64,000 bases of DNA from Neogemmobacter tilapiae (GTDB taxonomy: Bacteria > Pseudomonadota > Alphaproteobacteria > Rhodobacterales > Rhodobacteraceae). The notes beneath the pieces are model-generated. The model saw only the letters and a list, made by a program, of their open reading frames with translations, ran no database searches and was not told the DNA's origin. Made by a program: the position numbers and the translations under genes. Location of the stretch: NCBI RefSeq assembly GCF_014652215.1, contig NZ_BMYJ01000001.1, positions 310,001 through 374,000 on the forward strand. The letters are read 5' to 3'. Positions 1-11,811 of the stretch are shown here, piece after piece (within the stretch, counting starts at the first letter, position 1; each line of letters starts with the position of its first letter).

Positions 1-320
1 ACGATACCTTGTTGGGAAATTCTGGCAATGACACGCTGAAGGGTGGGGCAGGCAACGACTGGATCGCAGGCGGTTCCGGCAATGACCGCGTTGTCGGCGG
101 TGGAGGCGCAGATCGGTTCGTGTTCACAAACAACGGCGACCGTGACACGATCAGCGGCTGGCAGGACGGCAGCGACAAGATTGAGATTCAGGGCTACGAC
201 GGAAATATAACGAAAAAGCAAGTTGGTGCGGATACGCATCTGACCTTTGGCAGCACAAAAATCGTGTTGCTGAACACCGATTCCGATGTGATCGGCAGCT
301 CTGATTTCATCTTTAACTGA
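1..320 (+). CDS. RTX/hemolysin-type calcium-binding protein, C-terminal fragment
   Basis: This is the 3' end of a gene that begins outside the window; the frame is open from the first bases and stops with TGA at 318-320. The visible ~105 residues hold three to four glycine/aspartate nonapeptide repeats ([36 protein letters not shown]). These repeats form the Ca2+-binding parallel beta-roll of RTX proteins. They are followed by a short 'RDTISGW' region like the C-terminal end of serralysin-type and bacteriocin-like secreted proteins. Such proteins usually leave by a type I secretion system that reads a C-terminal signal. The effector domain lies upstream and cannot be seen, so no activity can be given. 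GC content looks lower than in the following genes, which is common for RTX genes. Confidence 0.85.
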   Translation, partial: DTLLGNSGNDTLKGGAGNDWIAGGSGNDRVVGGGGADRFVFTNNGDRDTISGWQDGSDKIEIQGYDGNITKKQVGADTHLTFGSTKIVLLNTDSDVIGSSDFIFN

Positions 321-350
321 CGCAAGCGACGGGCCGATGGCCCATCCTAC
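321..350. repeat. GTAGG-hairpin intergenic element, copy 1
   Basis: A short palindromic element lies between the convergent RTX gene and the GATase gene. GGGCC (331-335) pairs with GGCCC (339-343) around a GAT loop, followed by ATCCTAC. Read on the minus strand it starts GTAGGATGGG. The TAG in it is the stop codon of the minus-strand GATase gene. Copies 2 (12522-12540) and 3 (58761-58808) have the same layout. It probably serves as a two-way terminator-like 3' end. Confidence 0.6.
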
Positions 351-1141
351 GCGGCCAAAGCGACGGGTTCGGGGGTGAAGGTTTCGATCTTTACACCCGA
401 ACCTTCAAAAGTGCAGAAACTGCCGGCTGGCACCGCCTCCCACCCACATTCATCGGCGTCCAGCGGTTCAGAGACCACCGCCCTGCCCTGACGACTGTCG
501 GACCAGCGGTGATAAAGCGTGGGCGCATTTTCATCGGTGGCATAGCGCACGGCGTAAAGCCTTTCGCCATCGGCCAAGGCCGCCGTCAGCCGCAGATGTG
601 GTGTGGTGCCCTTGGCGCGGGACAGGGCGATGAACTGCGCCGCAGCCCGTTCCAGCGCGGCGCGCGGGTCGGCGTCCAAACCTTGGGCCAACGCCAGAAG
701 GAACAAAGCCTCACTGTCCGTCGCCCCTTTGCGTTGGGCATAAAGATGGTCCGGAATGGCCATATCGGCATCGCGGCGGAACCCGTCATATCCCCCCGCC
801 TGCCCGTTGTGCATGAAAGCCCAACGCCCCGCAGTGAAGGGATGGCAATTGTTCCGGCTGGTGGCCGTGCCGGTTGAGGCGCGGACATGCGCCAGAAACA
901 GATGCGATTTGACCTGCGCCGTCAGGCTGCGCAGGTTGGGGTCAGACCAAGCGGGCAAGACATCGCGGAAAAGCCCGGGTTCGGGCCTTTCACCATACCA
1001 CGCCACCCCAAACCCATCGGCGTTGGTGGCGGTATGGCATTGCGTGGCGCAATGGCTTTGATGGATCAGCGAATGGCTGGGGCTGCTGACCACATCCTCA
1101 AGAAAAATCGCTTGCCCGATATAGGCGGCCCATCTGCACAT
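347..1141 (-). CDS. Class II glutamine amidotransferase (YafJ/EgtC-like)
   Basis: A 264-residue protein beginning MCRWAAYIG. In class II (Ntn-type) amidotransferases the Cys after the initiator Met becomes the N-terminal nucleophile that hydrolyses glutamine to glutamate and ammonia; here it is Cys2. The family motifs NADGFGVAWY (about residues 41-50) and FMHNGQ (about 109-114) bind glutamine and form the oxyanion site. The length fits stand-alone GATase domains such as YafJ or EgtC (260-280 residues); there is no synthase domain, so the ammonia acceptor is unknown. EgtC would act in ergothioneine synthesis, but no egt genes are nearby, so only the family is assigned. The ATG at 1141 has an AAGGG-type ribosome site upstream. 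The TAG stop lies in the repeat at 321-350. Confidence 0.85.
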   Translation of the reverse strand: MCRWAAYIGQAIFLEDVVSSPSHSLIHQSHCATQCHTATNADGFGVAWYGERPEPGLFRDVLPAWSDPNLRSLTAQVKSHLFLAHVRASTGTATSRNNCHPFTAGRWAFMHNGQAGGYDGFRRDADMAIPDHLYAQRKGATDSEALFLLALAQGLDADPRAALERAAAQFIALSRAKGTTPHLRLTAALADGERLYAVRYATDENAPTLYHRWSDSRQGRAVVSEPLDADECGWEAVPAGSFCTFEGSGVKIETFTPEPVALAA

Positions 1142-1227
1142 CAGACCGCACCCTTTACCTTCAACATCGCCTGCCCTTTGGTTTTCTTTTCAGATTACCA
1201 TATTGCCAGCCTTTTGCAGCAAAAAGC

Positions 1228-1521
1228 TTATTCGACCTCTTCCACGACCACCAGATCGCGCACCGCCGCCCCTTTGGCATGGGCCAAAGCGGCCTGATAG
1301 GCGGCGGAGTTGTAGCATTCCACCGCCTTTTCCACGCTTGGGAACCGCGCCACCACGTTGCGGGAACGGTCATTGCCCTCTAACTGCACATAGCGCCCGC
1401 CCCGGGCCAGAAAGGTGCCGCCATGCGCGGCAATCGCCTCGGTCGCGCCCTTGGCGTAAAGGGCATAGGCGTCCGGGTTCGTTACCGTGACATGCGCAAT
1501 CCAAAGTGCCGTCGCCATCAT
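1228..1521 (-). CDS. DUF1330 family protein
   Basis: A 97-residue protein with the pattern of DUF1330, a ferredoxin-like dimeric alpha/beta barrel fold: '[21 protein letters not shown]' near residues 15-35, then a central strand '[11 protein letters not shown]' and the '[20 protein letters not shown]' helix-strand unit. The biochemical role of the family is not established. Its ATG overlaps the alaS stop (ATGA at 1518-1521), so it is probably translated by coupling to alaS as the last gene of that operon. A second in-frame ATG directly follows the first, and either could be used. Confidence 0.85.
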   Translation of the reverse strand: MMATALWIAHVTVTNPDAYALYAKGATEAIAAHGGTFLARGGRYVQLEGNDRSRNVVARFPSVEKAVECYNSAAYQAALAHAKGAAVRDLVVVEEVE

Positions 1522-4175
1522 TTGCCCCCGATCAAGGTTTCAACTGCCGCCAGTGCCGCCGGGGCTGCCGCGATATCCGCCGCGCCGCCCTGCGCCATAT
1601 CCGGCCGACCGCCACCGCCCTTGCCGCCCATCGCCTCGGCCGCCGTGCGCACCAGATCAACAGCCGAGACTCGGGCGGTCAGATCCGCTGTCACGCCCGC
1701 GGCAATGGCGGGTTTCGCGCCGGTGTCGGCCACCAGCAAGACGATGCCCGATCCCAGTTTGGCCTTCAGATCATCAATCATCCCCGGCAAATCCTTGCCT
1801 GTGACGCCCGACAAAACCTGAAGAACCACCTTCAGTCCGTTGATTTCCTTAACCTCTGGCCCGCCGGACTTGCCGCCTGTCGCCAATTCGCGCCGCAACT
1901 GTGCCACTTCGTTTTGCAATGCCTTGCGGTCATCCAGCAGCGCCCTGACCCGTTCGGCCACATCCGCCCCATGGGTTTTCAGCAGGCCCGCCACATCGTT
2001 CAGGCGCTGATCCTGCGCCCGCAGGTGATCGAGCGCCGCTTGGCCGGTCAGCCCTTCGATCCGCCGCACCCCCGCGCTGGAGGCTGAATCGCCCAGCAGC
2101 ACAAAGGCCCCGATGTCGCCCGTGCGGGCCACATGGGTGCCGCCGCACAGTTCCAGCGAATAGGTGGCCTTGTCCGCGCCCTTGCCCGAACCGGGCAGCG
2201 TGCCCATCGAGACAACGCGGACCTCGTCGCCATATTTCTCGCCAAACAGCGCCTGAGCGCCCAGGGCGCGGGCGTCGTCGGGCGTCATGATCCGGGTTTC
2301 CACGGGCGTATTCTGGCGCACAAAGGCGTTCACCTCGGCCTCGACCGTCGCCAGTTCCTCGGGCGTCATGCCCTTGCCGTGGCTGAAGTCAAAGCGCATC
2401 CGGTCCGCCGCGTTCAGGCTGCCCTTTTGCGCGACATGGTCCCCCAAGGCCCGGCGCAGCGCCTCGTGCAGAAGGTGGGTCACGGAATGGTTCGCCCGGA
2501 TCGCCGAACGGCGGGCGTGGTCCACGGTCAGCACAGCGCCTTGGCCGGGGGCAATCTCGCCCTCCACCACTTCGGCGATATGCAGGAACAACCCTTGCGC
2601 CTTTTTCGTGTCGGTGACTTTCGCCAGACCCTGCCCCGTGCGGATCAGGCCGGTATCCCCCACCTGCCCGCCCGATTCGGCATAGAAGGGCGTCTGGTTC
2701 AGCACGATGGTCACGCTTTGACCCACTGTGGCCTTGGCCTGTTCGGCCCCATCGGCCACCACGGCCAGAACCTGCCCTTCGGCGGTTTCAGTGTCATAGC
2801 CCAGGAATTCCGACGCCCCCAGACGGTCGGCCAGATCGAACCAGATCGCCGCCTCTTTGCTTTCGCCCGTGCCGGACCAAGCTGCCCGCGCCTTGGCCTT
2901 TTGTTCGGCCATGGCGGCATCAAAGCCCGCCACATCGGCGGTGCGGCCCTTTTCGCGGAGCGCGTCTTGGGTCAGGTCCAGCGGGAAGCCATAGGTGTCA
3001 TACAGCTTGAACGCCGCAGGCCCCGACAAAGGTGCTCCTTCGGGAAGGGCTGAAAGCTCATCCTCCAGCAGTTTCAACCCGCGATCCAAGGTCGTGCGGA
3101 AGCGAGTTTCCTCCAGCTTTAGCGTTTCCTCGATCAGGCTTTGTGCCCGGTTCAGTTCGGGATAGGCCGCCCCCATCTGCTGCACCAAGGCGGGCACCAG
3201 GCGGAACATCACCGGGTCTTTCGCGCCCAGTTGCTGCGCATGGCGCATGGCGCGACGCATGATCCGGCGCAATACATAGCCCCGCCCTTCGTTCGAGGGC
3301 ATGACGCCATCGGCAATCAGGAAACTGACCGAGCGCAGATGGTCGGCAATGACGCGGTGGTGGGTCTTGCCCGGCCCGTCCGGGTCGCTACTGGTCGCGT
3401 GTGCGCTGGCCTCGATCAGGCTGCGCATCAGGTCGGTGTCGTAATTGTCGTGCTTGCCTTGCAGCAAAGCGCCGATCCGTTCCAACCCCATGCCGGTGTC
3501 GATCGACTGCATTTCCAGCGGAACCAGACGCCCATCGGCGAATTGTTCGTTCTGCATGAAGACGTTGTTCCAGATTTCGATGAAACGGTCGCCGTCTTCG
3601 TCCGCGCTGCCGGGCGGGCCGCCGGGGATATGGTCGCCGTGGTCATAGAAAATCTCGGTGCAAGGGCCGCAAGGCCCGGTCGGCCCCATGCGCCAGAAGT
3701 TGTCATCAGAGGCAATGCGGATGATCCGGTGATCCTCTAGCCCCGCCACCTTTTTCCAGATGCCCGCCGCCTCGTCATCGGTGTGATAAACGGTGACGCA
3801 CAGGCGTTTGGCATCCAGCGCGAAGTCCTTGGTCAGCAATTCCCAAGCATAGGTGATCGCCTTTTCCTTGAAATAGTCGCCAAAGCTGAAATTGCCCAGC
3901 ATTTCAAAGAAAGTATGGTGGCGGGCCGTATAGCCCACATTGTCCAGATCGTTGTGCTTGCCCCCGGCGCGCACGCATTTCTGGGCAGTGGTGGCGCGCT
4001 TGTAATCGCGGGTTTCGACGCCGGTGAAGCAGTTCTTGAACTGCACCATGCCCGAGTTGGTGAACATCAGCGTCGGGTCGTTGCGCGGCACCAAGGGGCT
4101 ACTTTCAACGATCTGGTGATCGTTGCGCGCAAAGAAGTTCAGATAGGTAGAGCGGATGTCGTTCAACGAGGGCAT
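1518..4175 (-). CDS. alaS: Alanyl-tRNA synthetase
   Basis: Alanine-tRNA ligase charges tRNA-Ala in the cytoplasm and edits mischarged Ser/Gly. From the ATG at 4175 it has 885 residues, normal for the family. The class II catalytic core is at the N terminus ([13 protein letters not shown], motif 2 region [17 protein letters not shown]). The editing domain carries the zinc-binding HxxxH ([11 protein letters not shown]) and the CGGTH motif ([13 protein letters not shown]). A C-terminal DHHA1/C-Ala domain with a glycine-rich tail (GGKGGGG) completes it. An upstream in-frame TTG at 4193 would add six residues. The ATG at 4175 is preferred because it fits the family start (MPSLNDIR) and has a GGAAAGG site about 6 bases upstream. 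The DUF1330 gene overlaps its stop. Confidence 0.97.
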   Translation of the reverse strand: MPSLNDIRSTYLNFFARNDHQIVESSPLVPRNDPTLMFTNSGMVQFKNCFTGVETRDYKRATTAQKCVRAGGKHNDLDNVGYTARHHTFFEMLGNFSFGDYFKEKAITYAWELLTKDFALDAKRLCVTVYHTDDEAAGIWKKVAGLEDHRIIRIASDDNFWRMGPTGPCGPCTEIFYDHGDHIPGGPPGSADEDGDRFIEIWNNVFMQNEQFADGRLVPLEMQSIDTGMGLERIGALLQGKHDNYDTDLMRSLIEASAHATSSDPDGPGKTHHRVIADHLRSVSFLIADGVMPSNEGRGYVLRRIMRRAMRHAQQLGAKDPVMFRLVPALVQQMGAAYPELNRAQSLIEETLKLEETRFRTTLDRGLKLLEDELSALPEGAPLSGPAAFKLYDTYGFPLDLTQDALREKGRTADVAGFDAAMAEQKAKARAAWSGTGESKEAAIWFDLADRLGASEFLGYDTETAEGQVLAVVADGAEQAKATVGQSVTIVLNQTPFYAESGGQVGDTGLIRTGQGLAKVTDTKKAQGLFLHIAEVVEGEIAPGQGAVLTVDHARRSAIRANHSVTHLLHEALRRALGDHVAQKGSLNAADRMRFDFSHGKGMTPEELATVEAEVNAFVRQNTPVETRIMTPDDARALGAQALFGEKYGDEVRVVSMGTLPGSGKGADKATYSLELCGGTHVARTGDIGAFVLLGDSASSAGVRRIEGLTGQAALDHLRAQDQRLNDVAGLLKTHGADVAERVRALLDDRKALQNEVAQLRRELATGGKSGGPEVKEINGLKVVLQVLSGVTGKDLPGMIDDLKAKLGSGIVLLVADTGAKPAIAAGVTADLTARVSAVDLVRTAAEAMGGKGGGGRPDMAQGGAADIAAAPAALAAVETLIGGK

Positions 4176-4272
4176 ATCGGGCCTTTCCGGCAAGGCTGGG
4201 GCAATTCGAAACCCATCTAGCCCCCCGCAATGGCCCTGTCCACCATCCGGCCTTTCTGCGCAGGAAAAATGT

Positions 4273-4827
4273 TCAGCGCAGAACGGTCAGCCGGTCACCA
4301 TTGCGGATAATGCCGTCGCTTTCGATGCTGCACAGCACGCCGCGCAGGCGCAGCGGCCGGTTTTCCGGCGCGCGGACCCAGTCATAAGCCGGCTTGCCAT
4401 AGCGCGCCTTCCATTTGACGCAACCATCGTTGAACACGTCCGAAACCCGCAGAACAGCCTCGCCGATCTGCAAAAGCTGCCCTTCCGGCAGGTTCGCCTC
4501 GGTCATATCCAGATCGCAGATGAATGTATCGCCCGGATGGGGCGTGTTCGCACGGTCGCGCCAGACCAGATCCAGCACCCGGCGCGGCAAGATCGACACC
4601 TGAATGCCGGGATGCGGGCGACCATCGGCCAGCCGCAACCAAGGGGCTTTTTCCCAACGTTCGCCCGGAACGCCATGTGCCTTGGTCAGCGTCAGGCTTT
4701 CGACAAAGTCACGCTTGTTGAATGCCGGACGGAAGCACAGCATTTCCACTGTGCCTCCGTCTTTTGGGGCCGCCAGAACCATGGGTTCTGCGGCCCGCAA
4801 CTCTTCAAGGGTGGGCTGCGTGATCAA
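4273..4827 (-). CDS. MOSC domain-containing protein, translationally coupled to recA
   Basis: A 184-residue protein resembling stand-alone MOSC domains (MoCo sulfurase C-terminal domain; YiiM/YuaD type). These domains bind sulfur or molybdenum cofactor through a conserved Cys; here the likely Cys is in '[11 protein letters not shown]' near residue 138, and '[17 protein letters not shown]' fits the early substrate loop. No partner reductase domain is fused. The start is a TTG at 4827 that overlaps the recA stop as TTGA, so it is very probably co-transcribed and coupled with recA. In many bacteria recX holds this position; no recX is seen here. The substrate is unknown. Confidence 0.75.
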   Translation of the reverse strand: MITQPTLEELRAAEPMVLAAPKDGGTVEMLCFRPAFNKRDFVESLTLTKAHGVPGERWEKAPWLRLADGRPHPGIQVSILPRRVLDLVWRDRANTPHPGDTFICDLDMTEANLPEGQLLQIGEAVLRVSDVFNDGCVKWKARYGKPAYDWVRAPENRPLRLRGVLCSIESDGIIRNGDRLTVLR

Positions 4828-5894
4828 TCGTCGCCCAACACGTCATCGCCGCCGCCGGTGATGTTGAAATCCAGGCCATTCGCCGCACGAATCTTGTCTT
4901 CGATCTCCATCGCCACGCCGGGGTTCTGCTTCAGGAAGCTTTTGGCGTTTTCACGCCCCTGCCCGATGCGTTCGTCGCCATAGGAATACCAGGCGCCCGA
5001 CTTTTCCACGACCCCAGCCTTGACGCCGATGTCGATCAGCTCCCCGACCTTGGAGATGCCCTCGCCATACATGATGTCAAACTCCACCTGTTTGAACGGC
5101 GGCGAGACCTTGTTCTTGACGACTTTGACGCGGGTGGAGTTGCCCACCACATCGTCTTTTTCCTTGATCGCGCCAACGCGCCGAATATCCAGACGGACCG
5201 AGGCATAGAATTTCAGCGCGTTGCCCCCCGTGGTGGTTTCCGGGCTGCCAAACATCACGCCAATCTTCATGCGGATCTGGTTGATGAAGATCACCATGCA
5301 ATTGCTGCGCCCGATGCTGGCCGTCAGCTTGCGCATGGCCTGGCTCATCAGTCGCGCCTGGCTGCCCATCTGCATATCGCCCATGTCGCCTTCGATTTCG
5401 GCCTTGGGCACCAGTGCCGCCACCGAGTCGACAACGATCAGGTTGACCGCGCCGGAACGCACCAGCGTATCCACAATCTCCAGCGCCTGTTCGCCGGTAT
5501 CCGGCTGGCTGATCAGCAGTTCATCCAGATTGACGCCCAGCTTTTTCGCATATTGCGGGTCCAACGCATGTTCGGCATCGACAAAGGCGCAAACGCCGCC
5601 CTTTTTCTGCGATTCTGCCACCACATGCAGCGTCAGCGTGGTTTTGCCCGAGGATTCCGGCCCATAGATTTCGATGATCCGCCCCTGCGGCAAACCACCA
5701 ATGCCCAAGGCGATGTCCAACCCCAGCGAACCGGTCGAGGTGGCCTCGATATCCATTGCGGGGCTGTCGGCGCCCAGCTTCATGATCGAGCCTTTGCCAA
5801 ATTGCCGTTCGATCTGCGCCAGTGCGCTTTCCAGCGCCTTCTGCTTATCCATCTCGCGCTTGTCCTTCACGTCCAAAAGGTCTGCCATCGCCAT
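4824..5894 (-). CDS. recA: Recombinase RecA
   Basis: RecA forms ATP-dependent filaments on single-stranded DNA, drives homologous strand exchange, and triggers LexA self-cleavage in the SOS response. The 356 residues match the family. Seen are the Walker A motif [10 protein letters not shown] (about residue 76), the Walker B-type '[12 protein letters not shown]', the L2 region '[30 protein letters not shown]', and an acidic C terminus (GDDVLGDD). The N terminus reads [12 protein letters not shown]; the Met two residues in is an alternative start. A consensus alphaproteobacterial SOS box lies 50 bases upstream, so LexA control is expected. The downstream MOSC gene overlaps its stop codon. Confidence 0.98.
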   Translation of the reverse strand: MAMADLLDVKDKREMDKQKALESALAQIERQFGKGSIMKLGADSPAMDIEATSTGSLGLDIALGIGGLPQGRIIEIYGPESSGKTTLTLHVVAESQKKGGVCAFVDAEHALDPQYAKKLGVNLDELLISQPDTGEQALEIVDTLVRSGAVNLIVVDSVAALVPKAEIEGDMGDMQMGSQARLMSQAMRKLTASIGRSNCMVIFINQIRMKIGVMFGSPETTTGGNALKFYASVRLDIRRVGAIKEKDDVVGNSTRVKVVKNKVSPPFKQVEFDIMYGEGISKVGELIDIGVKAGVVEKSGAWYSYGDERIGQGRENAKSFLKQNPGVAMEIEDKIRAANGLDFNITGGGDDVLGDD

Positions 5895-5943
5895 CTGCCG
5901 ATCCTTATTTCATAGCCGCTCCTGCGCGGCAATCCACCGGAAT

Positions 5944-5958
5944 GTTCCCATCTTGTTC
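5944..5958 (-). promoter_or_regulatory. LexA-binding SOS box of recA
   Basis: GTTC (5944-5947), seven bases, then GTTC (5955-5958) is an exact match to the alphaproteobacterial LexA operator GTTC-N7-GTTC. It lies 50 bp upstream of the recA start, the usual place for repression. The site is a direct repeat, so strand is nominal. The sulfotransferase-like gene starts 127 bp away on the other side and might also be affected. Confidence 0.9.
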
Positions 5959-6084
5959 CCATAGATGCGCACAAAACAGGAACAAAGCAAGAGATTTTAG
6001 TCAAATTCGACTTTTTCACGGAAGGGTTAAGGGATAGTTTACGCAGGCTGTGGTGGGACAGAAATCGAAGGGAACGGATGATCG

Positions 6085-6696
6085 ATGCTGGTGTTCTGGC
6101 AACAAAAACTGGTGTTTCTCGCCACACCCAAAACAGGCACGACAGCAATTGAAAATGCGCTCGAATCGCTGTCGCCGATGGCTATTCAGCGCCCACCAGC
6201 CCTGAAACACACCTCGGTGACGCGCTACAATCGTTTCGTTGGGCCATGGTTGCAGGCCGCCAGCGGCGAGCCGTTTGAAACCGTCGCTTTGATGCGTGAG
6301 CCGCGGGATTGGCTGGCCAGTTGGTATCGTTATCGTCGCCGGGCAGATATCGAACACGCCACGCGGCAGACCCAGGGGCTGAGTTTCGATGATTTCGTGC
6401 AAGCCTGGTGCAGCGATAGCCCGCCGCCGTTTGCGGATGTTGGAATGCAGTCAAAATTCCTGACGGCACGTTCCGGCCCGGTCCTTGACCGGCTTTTCCG
6501 GTATGAAGACATCGACCGTTTCGTCGATTTTCTGGAAGACCGTCTGCATTGCGAGATCACTCTGCCCCGGCTGAACGTTTCGCCCGCCGCAGAAACGGCC
6601 TTGTCTGCGGCGACCGAGACGATGCTGCGCGACAGGGCGGTCCAAGACTATGCGCTCTATGCCCGGCTGGGCCCAGACGGGAAAATGCTTGGCTAA
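6085..6696 (+). CDS. Sulfotransferase-family protein
   Basis: A 203-residue protein with the two PAPS-binding signatures of sulfotransferases. The 5'-phosphosulfate loop is 'FLATPKTGTTAIENAL' near residue 10 and the 3'-phosphate region is 'VALMREPRDWLASWYRYRR' near residues 66-84. 'RLFRYEDIDRFVDFLE' near 140 fits the later conserved segment. Such enzymes move sulfate from PAPS to an alcohol or amine acceptor; the acceptor is unknown and short bacterial members are poorly characterised. It is divergent from recA, and its TAA stop shares the tetranucleotide CTAA (6693-6696) with the cckA stop on the other strand. Confidence 0.8.
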   Translation: MLVFWQQKLVFLATPKTGTTAIENALESLSPMAIQRPPALKHTSVTRYNRFVGPWLQAASGEPFETVALMREPRDWLASWYRYRRRADIEHATRQTQGLSFDDFVQAWCSDSPPPFADVGMQSKFLTARSGPVLDRLFRYEDIDRFVDFLEDRLHCEITLPRLNVSPAAETALSAATETMLRDRAVQDYALYARLGPDGKMLG

Positions 6697-9023
6697 CGGC
6701 TCAGGCAGGCCTGCACCGCCGCGGTCAAATCATTCAGCGAAAAGGGTTTGGGCAGAAAGCTGGCGTTGTCGATCCGGGCTTGCCCTTCGGCCAGCCCCTC
6801 TTCGGCGTAGCCGGACATGAAAATGACCGGCACCTGTGGTCTGTTCGCACGCGCCTGTCGTACCCAAGCCGGACCATCCATACCGGGCATCACCACATCG
6901 CTGACAAAAAGATCGACGGTCAGCTGCGGGTCGGCCAGTTGCCGCAGGGCGTCTTCGCCGTCCACGGCTTCCAGCACGCCATAGCCGCGCAGGCGCAGCG
7001 CCCGGGCGGCAAAGGCCCTGACGGGGGCCTCATCCTCAACCAGCATCACCACATTTTCGCCGGACCGGCTAAGACGCTGGGCCGAAGGTCGGGTCAGCGC
7101 CTTTGTCCCTTCGACCGGGCTGTCGTTGATCGGGAAAACCAATTCAAACCGGGTGCCCTGTCCGGGCACACTGTCGCAAAAGATATAGCCGCCGGATTGT
7201 TTGACGATCCCATAGGCCATTGAAAGGCCCAACCCAGTGCCCTCACCAATTTTCTTTGTCGTAAAAAAGGGCTCAAAGATTTTGCTCATATTCTCGGGCG
7301 CTATGCCATCGCCCGTATCTGTCACCCTGATCACGGCATAATGACCCGGCGGCACCGTCGCACGGTCGCGCTCCAGCGGTTCGCGCAATGTCAGCGCCTG
7401 GGTTTCCACACCGATCGTGCCCCCCCCCGGCATGGCGTCACGCGCGTTGACCACCAAATTCATCAGCACCTGTTCCAGCTGCCGTTTGTCGGCCCGGATC
7501 GGCCCGAGACCGGGCGCATGGGTCACGCGCAGGCGCATCCTTTCGCCGACCAACCGGTTGAGCAAATGCGTCATTTCCGAAAGCACATCGGCCAAATCAA
7601 TGCGTTCCGGGCGAAGGGTTTGCTTGCGGGAAAAGCCCAACAATTGCCGCACCAAAGCCGCCGCGCGGTTGGCGTTCTGATGAATTTGTTGCAGGTCCGC
7701 ATATTCCGGATCGTCCTGATCATGCCGCAGCAACAAAAGATCGCAATGGCCAGAAATCGCGGTCAGCAGGTTGTTGAAATCATGCGCAACCCCACCGGCA
7801 AGTTCGCCCACAGCTTGCATCTTCTGGCTTTGATGAAACTGCGCTTCCAGCCGTTTTAAATCGGTCGCATCGGTGATGATCGCCAAAACGCGCACACGAC
7901 CATCCTCGACAATGCGGCGCAGTGAAAGTTGAAAGAAACGGTCTTCCTCGGCCCCGCGAAGGCGCAGAACTTCGGCACCTGACGGACGGCGGGCCGTCGC
8001 AACATCCGCCACCCAATCCGACAGCGACCGACCAAGACCTTCGAAAAGATCGCTGACCAAAGGTTCGCCTGGCCCTGTCAGCCCCATTACTTCACGCGCC
8101 AAACGGTTGGCCTGCCGCAGATGCCCATCCGGCGAGAACTTTGCGAGCGCTATCGGCAGGCTTTCAAAATCATCCGATGGCTGATCAAACTCTCGCTCGG
8201 TCAGCGGCATAAGATAGACCTCGTGCCGCTCACCCGGCCCATCAACCTGCGCAAAAAACGCCCGAATCGCGCCGTTGTTCGTTTTGACCGAAACCTCGTG
8301 CCCAGGTTGCGGTAACGGCCCTTGAAAGACCTGATCCAAGCTGCGTGGCCGCGTCCCCGTCAGCCGTCGCAAAGCCTCGTTCGAAAACAAAATCACGCCG
8401 GACCGGTTCACCACAAGCATCGGCAGACTAAGCACATCAGCGCCACGGCCGTTGCTGGGGCGGTCACTGAATTCTTCCAAACGCCAAAGAAAGCGTTCCG
8501 GGCTGAAGCGATGCACGGAAAGCCGCAGTTGGCCCTTCTGCGAGGTGACATCCTCGCGCGCTGAACCCATCAGATCCGCCCGCGATTGCAGGCGAAACAG
8601 AACCGCAGATGGATTGGCAAAATAATCATGCAGGGCATTGATCAGGCTTTCATCCCGCTGGGTGCCAAATCGTTTTCGTGCAGCCGCATTCTGGAAGCCG
8701 ACAATCCCGGCCATATCAGTTGAAAAACAAGGCGTGACATCGTGACCGAGTATCTCGGTCAGTTGGCGACGTAAGACCCTATCGCGGTGCTTGTTCAAGC
8801 CAAGTAAAATCGCCAACCCGCTCGCCAGAAAAGCCAAAGTTATCCCGGCCAACAGGGCCGCCGCCCCCGTGCGACCCCAAGGCTGCACCAAGGCTATGCC
8901 GGCAATCAGCGCCCCCAGCAGCGCCAATGGCCAAAGACGGCGCGACAAACCGTCGATTGCCCCAAGAATTTCCGCCAGATGTCCGAAGGTTCTGACCATG
9001 CCATGTCCCTGTTCTTGCCCCAT
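6693..9023 (-). CDS. cckA: Hybrid sensor histidine kinase CckA
   Basis: Cell-cycle kinase A passes phosphate through ChpT to CtrA (and CpdR) in alphaproteobacteria; in Rhodobacterales the CckA-ChpT-CtrA path controls motility and gene-transfer-agent genes. The protein (~776 residues) has two N-terminal membrane helices (about 25-75), tandem PAS-like regions, and the H-box '[15 protein letters not shown]'. An HATPase follows ('[14 protein letters not shown]', '[15 protein letters not shown]'), then a C-terminal receiver with the phospho-acceptor Asp in '[14 protein letters not shown]' and Lys in 'FLPKPFS'. The start is uncertain: an upstream TTG (9035) and a downstream ATG (8999) are in frame, and I chose the ATG at 9023. 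It converges on the sulfotransferase gene with a 4-base stop overlap. Confidence 0.92.
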   Translation of the reverse strand: MGQEQGHGMVRTFGHLAEILGAIDGLSRRLWPLALLGALIAGIALVQPWGRTGAAALLAGITLAFLASGLAILLGLNKHRDRVLRRQLTEILGHDVTPCFSTDMAGIVGFQNAAARKRFGTQRDESLINALHDYFANPSAVLFRLQSRADLMGSAREDVTSQKGQLRLSVHRFSPERFLWRLEEFSDRPSNGRGADVLSLPMLVVNRSGVILFSNEALRRLTGTRPRSLDQVFQGPLPQPGHEVSVKTNNGAIRAFFAQVDGPGERHEVYLMPLTEREFDQPSDDFESLPIALAKFSPDGHLRQANRLAREVMGLTGPGEPLVSDLFEGLGRSLSDWVADVATARRPSGAEVLRLRGAEEDRFFQLSLRRIVEDGRVRVLAIITDATDLKRLEAQFHQSQKMQAVGELAGGVAHDFNNLLTAISGHCDLLLLRHDQDDPEYADLQQIHQNANRAAALVRQLLGFSRKQTLRPERIDLADVLSEMTHLLNRLVGERMRLRVTHAPGLGPIRADKRQLEQVLMNLVVNARDAMPGGGTIGVETQALTLREPLERDRATVPPGHYAVIRVTDTGDGIAPENMSKIFEPFFTTKKIGEGTGLGLSMAYGIVKQSGGYIFCDSVPGQGTRFELVFPINDSPVEGTKALTRPSAQRLSRSGENVVMLVEDEAPVRAFAARALRLRGYGVLEAVDGEDALRQLADPQLTVDLFVSDVVMPGMDGPAWVRQARANRPQVPVIFMSGYAEEGLAEGQARIDNASFLPKPFSLNDLTAAVQACLSR

Positions 9024-9086
9024 CTGGCCAAACAAGGGTTAAGCAATCCCTAACCGTTGCTATTTTCCCGCCTGAGTTGCAACAAG

Positions 9087-10238
9087 CTAGGTCTTATGCC
9101 GGAACAGGGCAAGAAAGAAGCCGTCACCGCCATCCAAAGGTGTCAGGCGCAACTGCCTTTCCAGCGCAAACTGGGGATGGCGTTGCACAAAGGCAGTGGC
9201 CTGATCCTGATTCTCGGCATTCAGCAGCGAACAGGTCGCATAGGCCAGCGCGCCACCGGGGGCGACCATGGTCGCCACCTTGTCCAGAATTTCCGCTTGC
9301 AGCGCCACCAGGCTTGCCAGTTTTTCCAACGTCAGCGCCCATTTCGCCTCGGGCTGGCGGCGCCAGGCACCCGAGCCGGAACAGGGAACGTCCGTAAGGA
9401 TCAGGTCAAAAGGTGCGACGGTCGGCAGCTTTGCGGTCTCGGTCAGCTGCACCTTGGCCCCAGCGCGTTTGGCCCGTTCTGGCAGGTCTGACAAGCGTGC
9501 AGCATTCGCATCATGGGCCACAAGCCGGGCCGGGCGCAGGGCGGCCATGGCGAGGGTCTTGCCACCACCACCGGCGCAATAATCCAGCACGTTCAGCCCC
9601 TTGAGCGGTGGAAGGGCCTGAACGACCGCCTGCGAGGCCGCGTCCTGCAACTCTACCAATCCTTCCGCATAGGCTTTCGATGCGGAAACCTTGCGCGGGT
9701 TTTGCGTGACGATCAGGGCGGTGTCGGCCAGGATATGTGGCTCGGTCAGAACGCCATCGGCGGCGAGGCTGGCTTGCGCCGCGTCCCGCGTGGATTTCAG
9801 CAAGTTGACGCGCAAGAACACCGGCGCGCGTGACTGCAAGGCTGTCATCACGGGCGCAAAATCCGGCCCCAAGGCAGCTTGCAGCGCCGGGGCCAGATCT
9901 TCCGGACAGTCAAGGGCGGCCAGCCCTTGGGGCGGCGAACCGCCTTCATCGCCCAAGGGTGCGGGCGCATGGGGCCCGCCGGTGAACAGGGGATCAACGC
10001 CAAGCGCCCGCGCACGCCCCAACATCAGACCACGCCCCGACAAAGCCCCGCCTTGGCTGGCAAAGGACAGCTTGCAGCGCACGGCATCAAACACCAGATC
10101 GCGCACCGCCGCCCGGTCGCCCGAACCCGCATAGCGGTTTGACCGGCCCCAGTTTATCAGCGCCTTTTCAACGGGTTGCCCGCCCAACCATTGGTCCAGA
10201 ACCTCAATGGCTGCCTGCACCCGTGCCGCCGGTGTCAT
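9087..10238 (-). CDS. RsmB/NOP family RNA cytosine-C5 methyltransferase
   Basis: A 383-residue SAM-dependent methyltransferase. Visible motifs are the SAM loop 'VLDYCAGGGGKTLAMA', the motif IV catalytic region 'DVPCSGSGAWRRQPEAKW' and motif VI 'ALAYATCSLLNAENQDQ', whose Cys is the nucleophile in this family. The first ~100 residues look like the NusB-like RNA-binding region of RsmB, which makes m5C967 in 16S rRNA, but alphaproteobacteria have several paralogues, so the exact target is not certain. It starts 3 bases after the guaB stop on the same strand and is probably co-transcribed. Confidence 0.88.
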   Translation of the reverse strand: MTPAARVQAAIEVLDQWLGGQPVEKALINWGRSNRYAGSGDRAAVRDLVFDAVRCKLSFASQGGALSGRGLMLGRARALGVDPLFTGGPHAPAPLGDEGGSPPQGLAALDCPEDLAPALQAALGPDFAPVMTALQSRAPVFLRVNLLKSTRDAAQASLAADGVLTEPHILADTALIVTQNPRKVSASKAYAEGLVELQDAASQAVVQALPPLKGLNVLDYCAGGGGKTLAMAALRPARLVAHDANAARLSDLPERAKRAGAKVQLTETAKLPTVAPFDLILTDVPCSGSGAWRRQPEAKWALTLEKLASLVALQAEILDKVATMVAPGGALAYATCSLLNAENQDQATAFVQRHPQFALERQLRLTPLDGGDGFFLALFRHKT

Positions 10239-10241
10239 GGC

Positions 10242-11771
<1,530 letters not shown>

Positions 11772-11811
11772 CTATCCAAGGGATGTTTCCTTGGCCGCAA
11801 AAGGGAATCCC

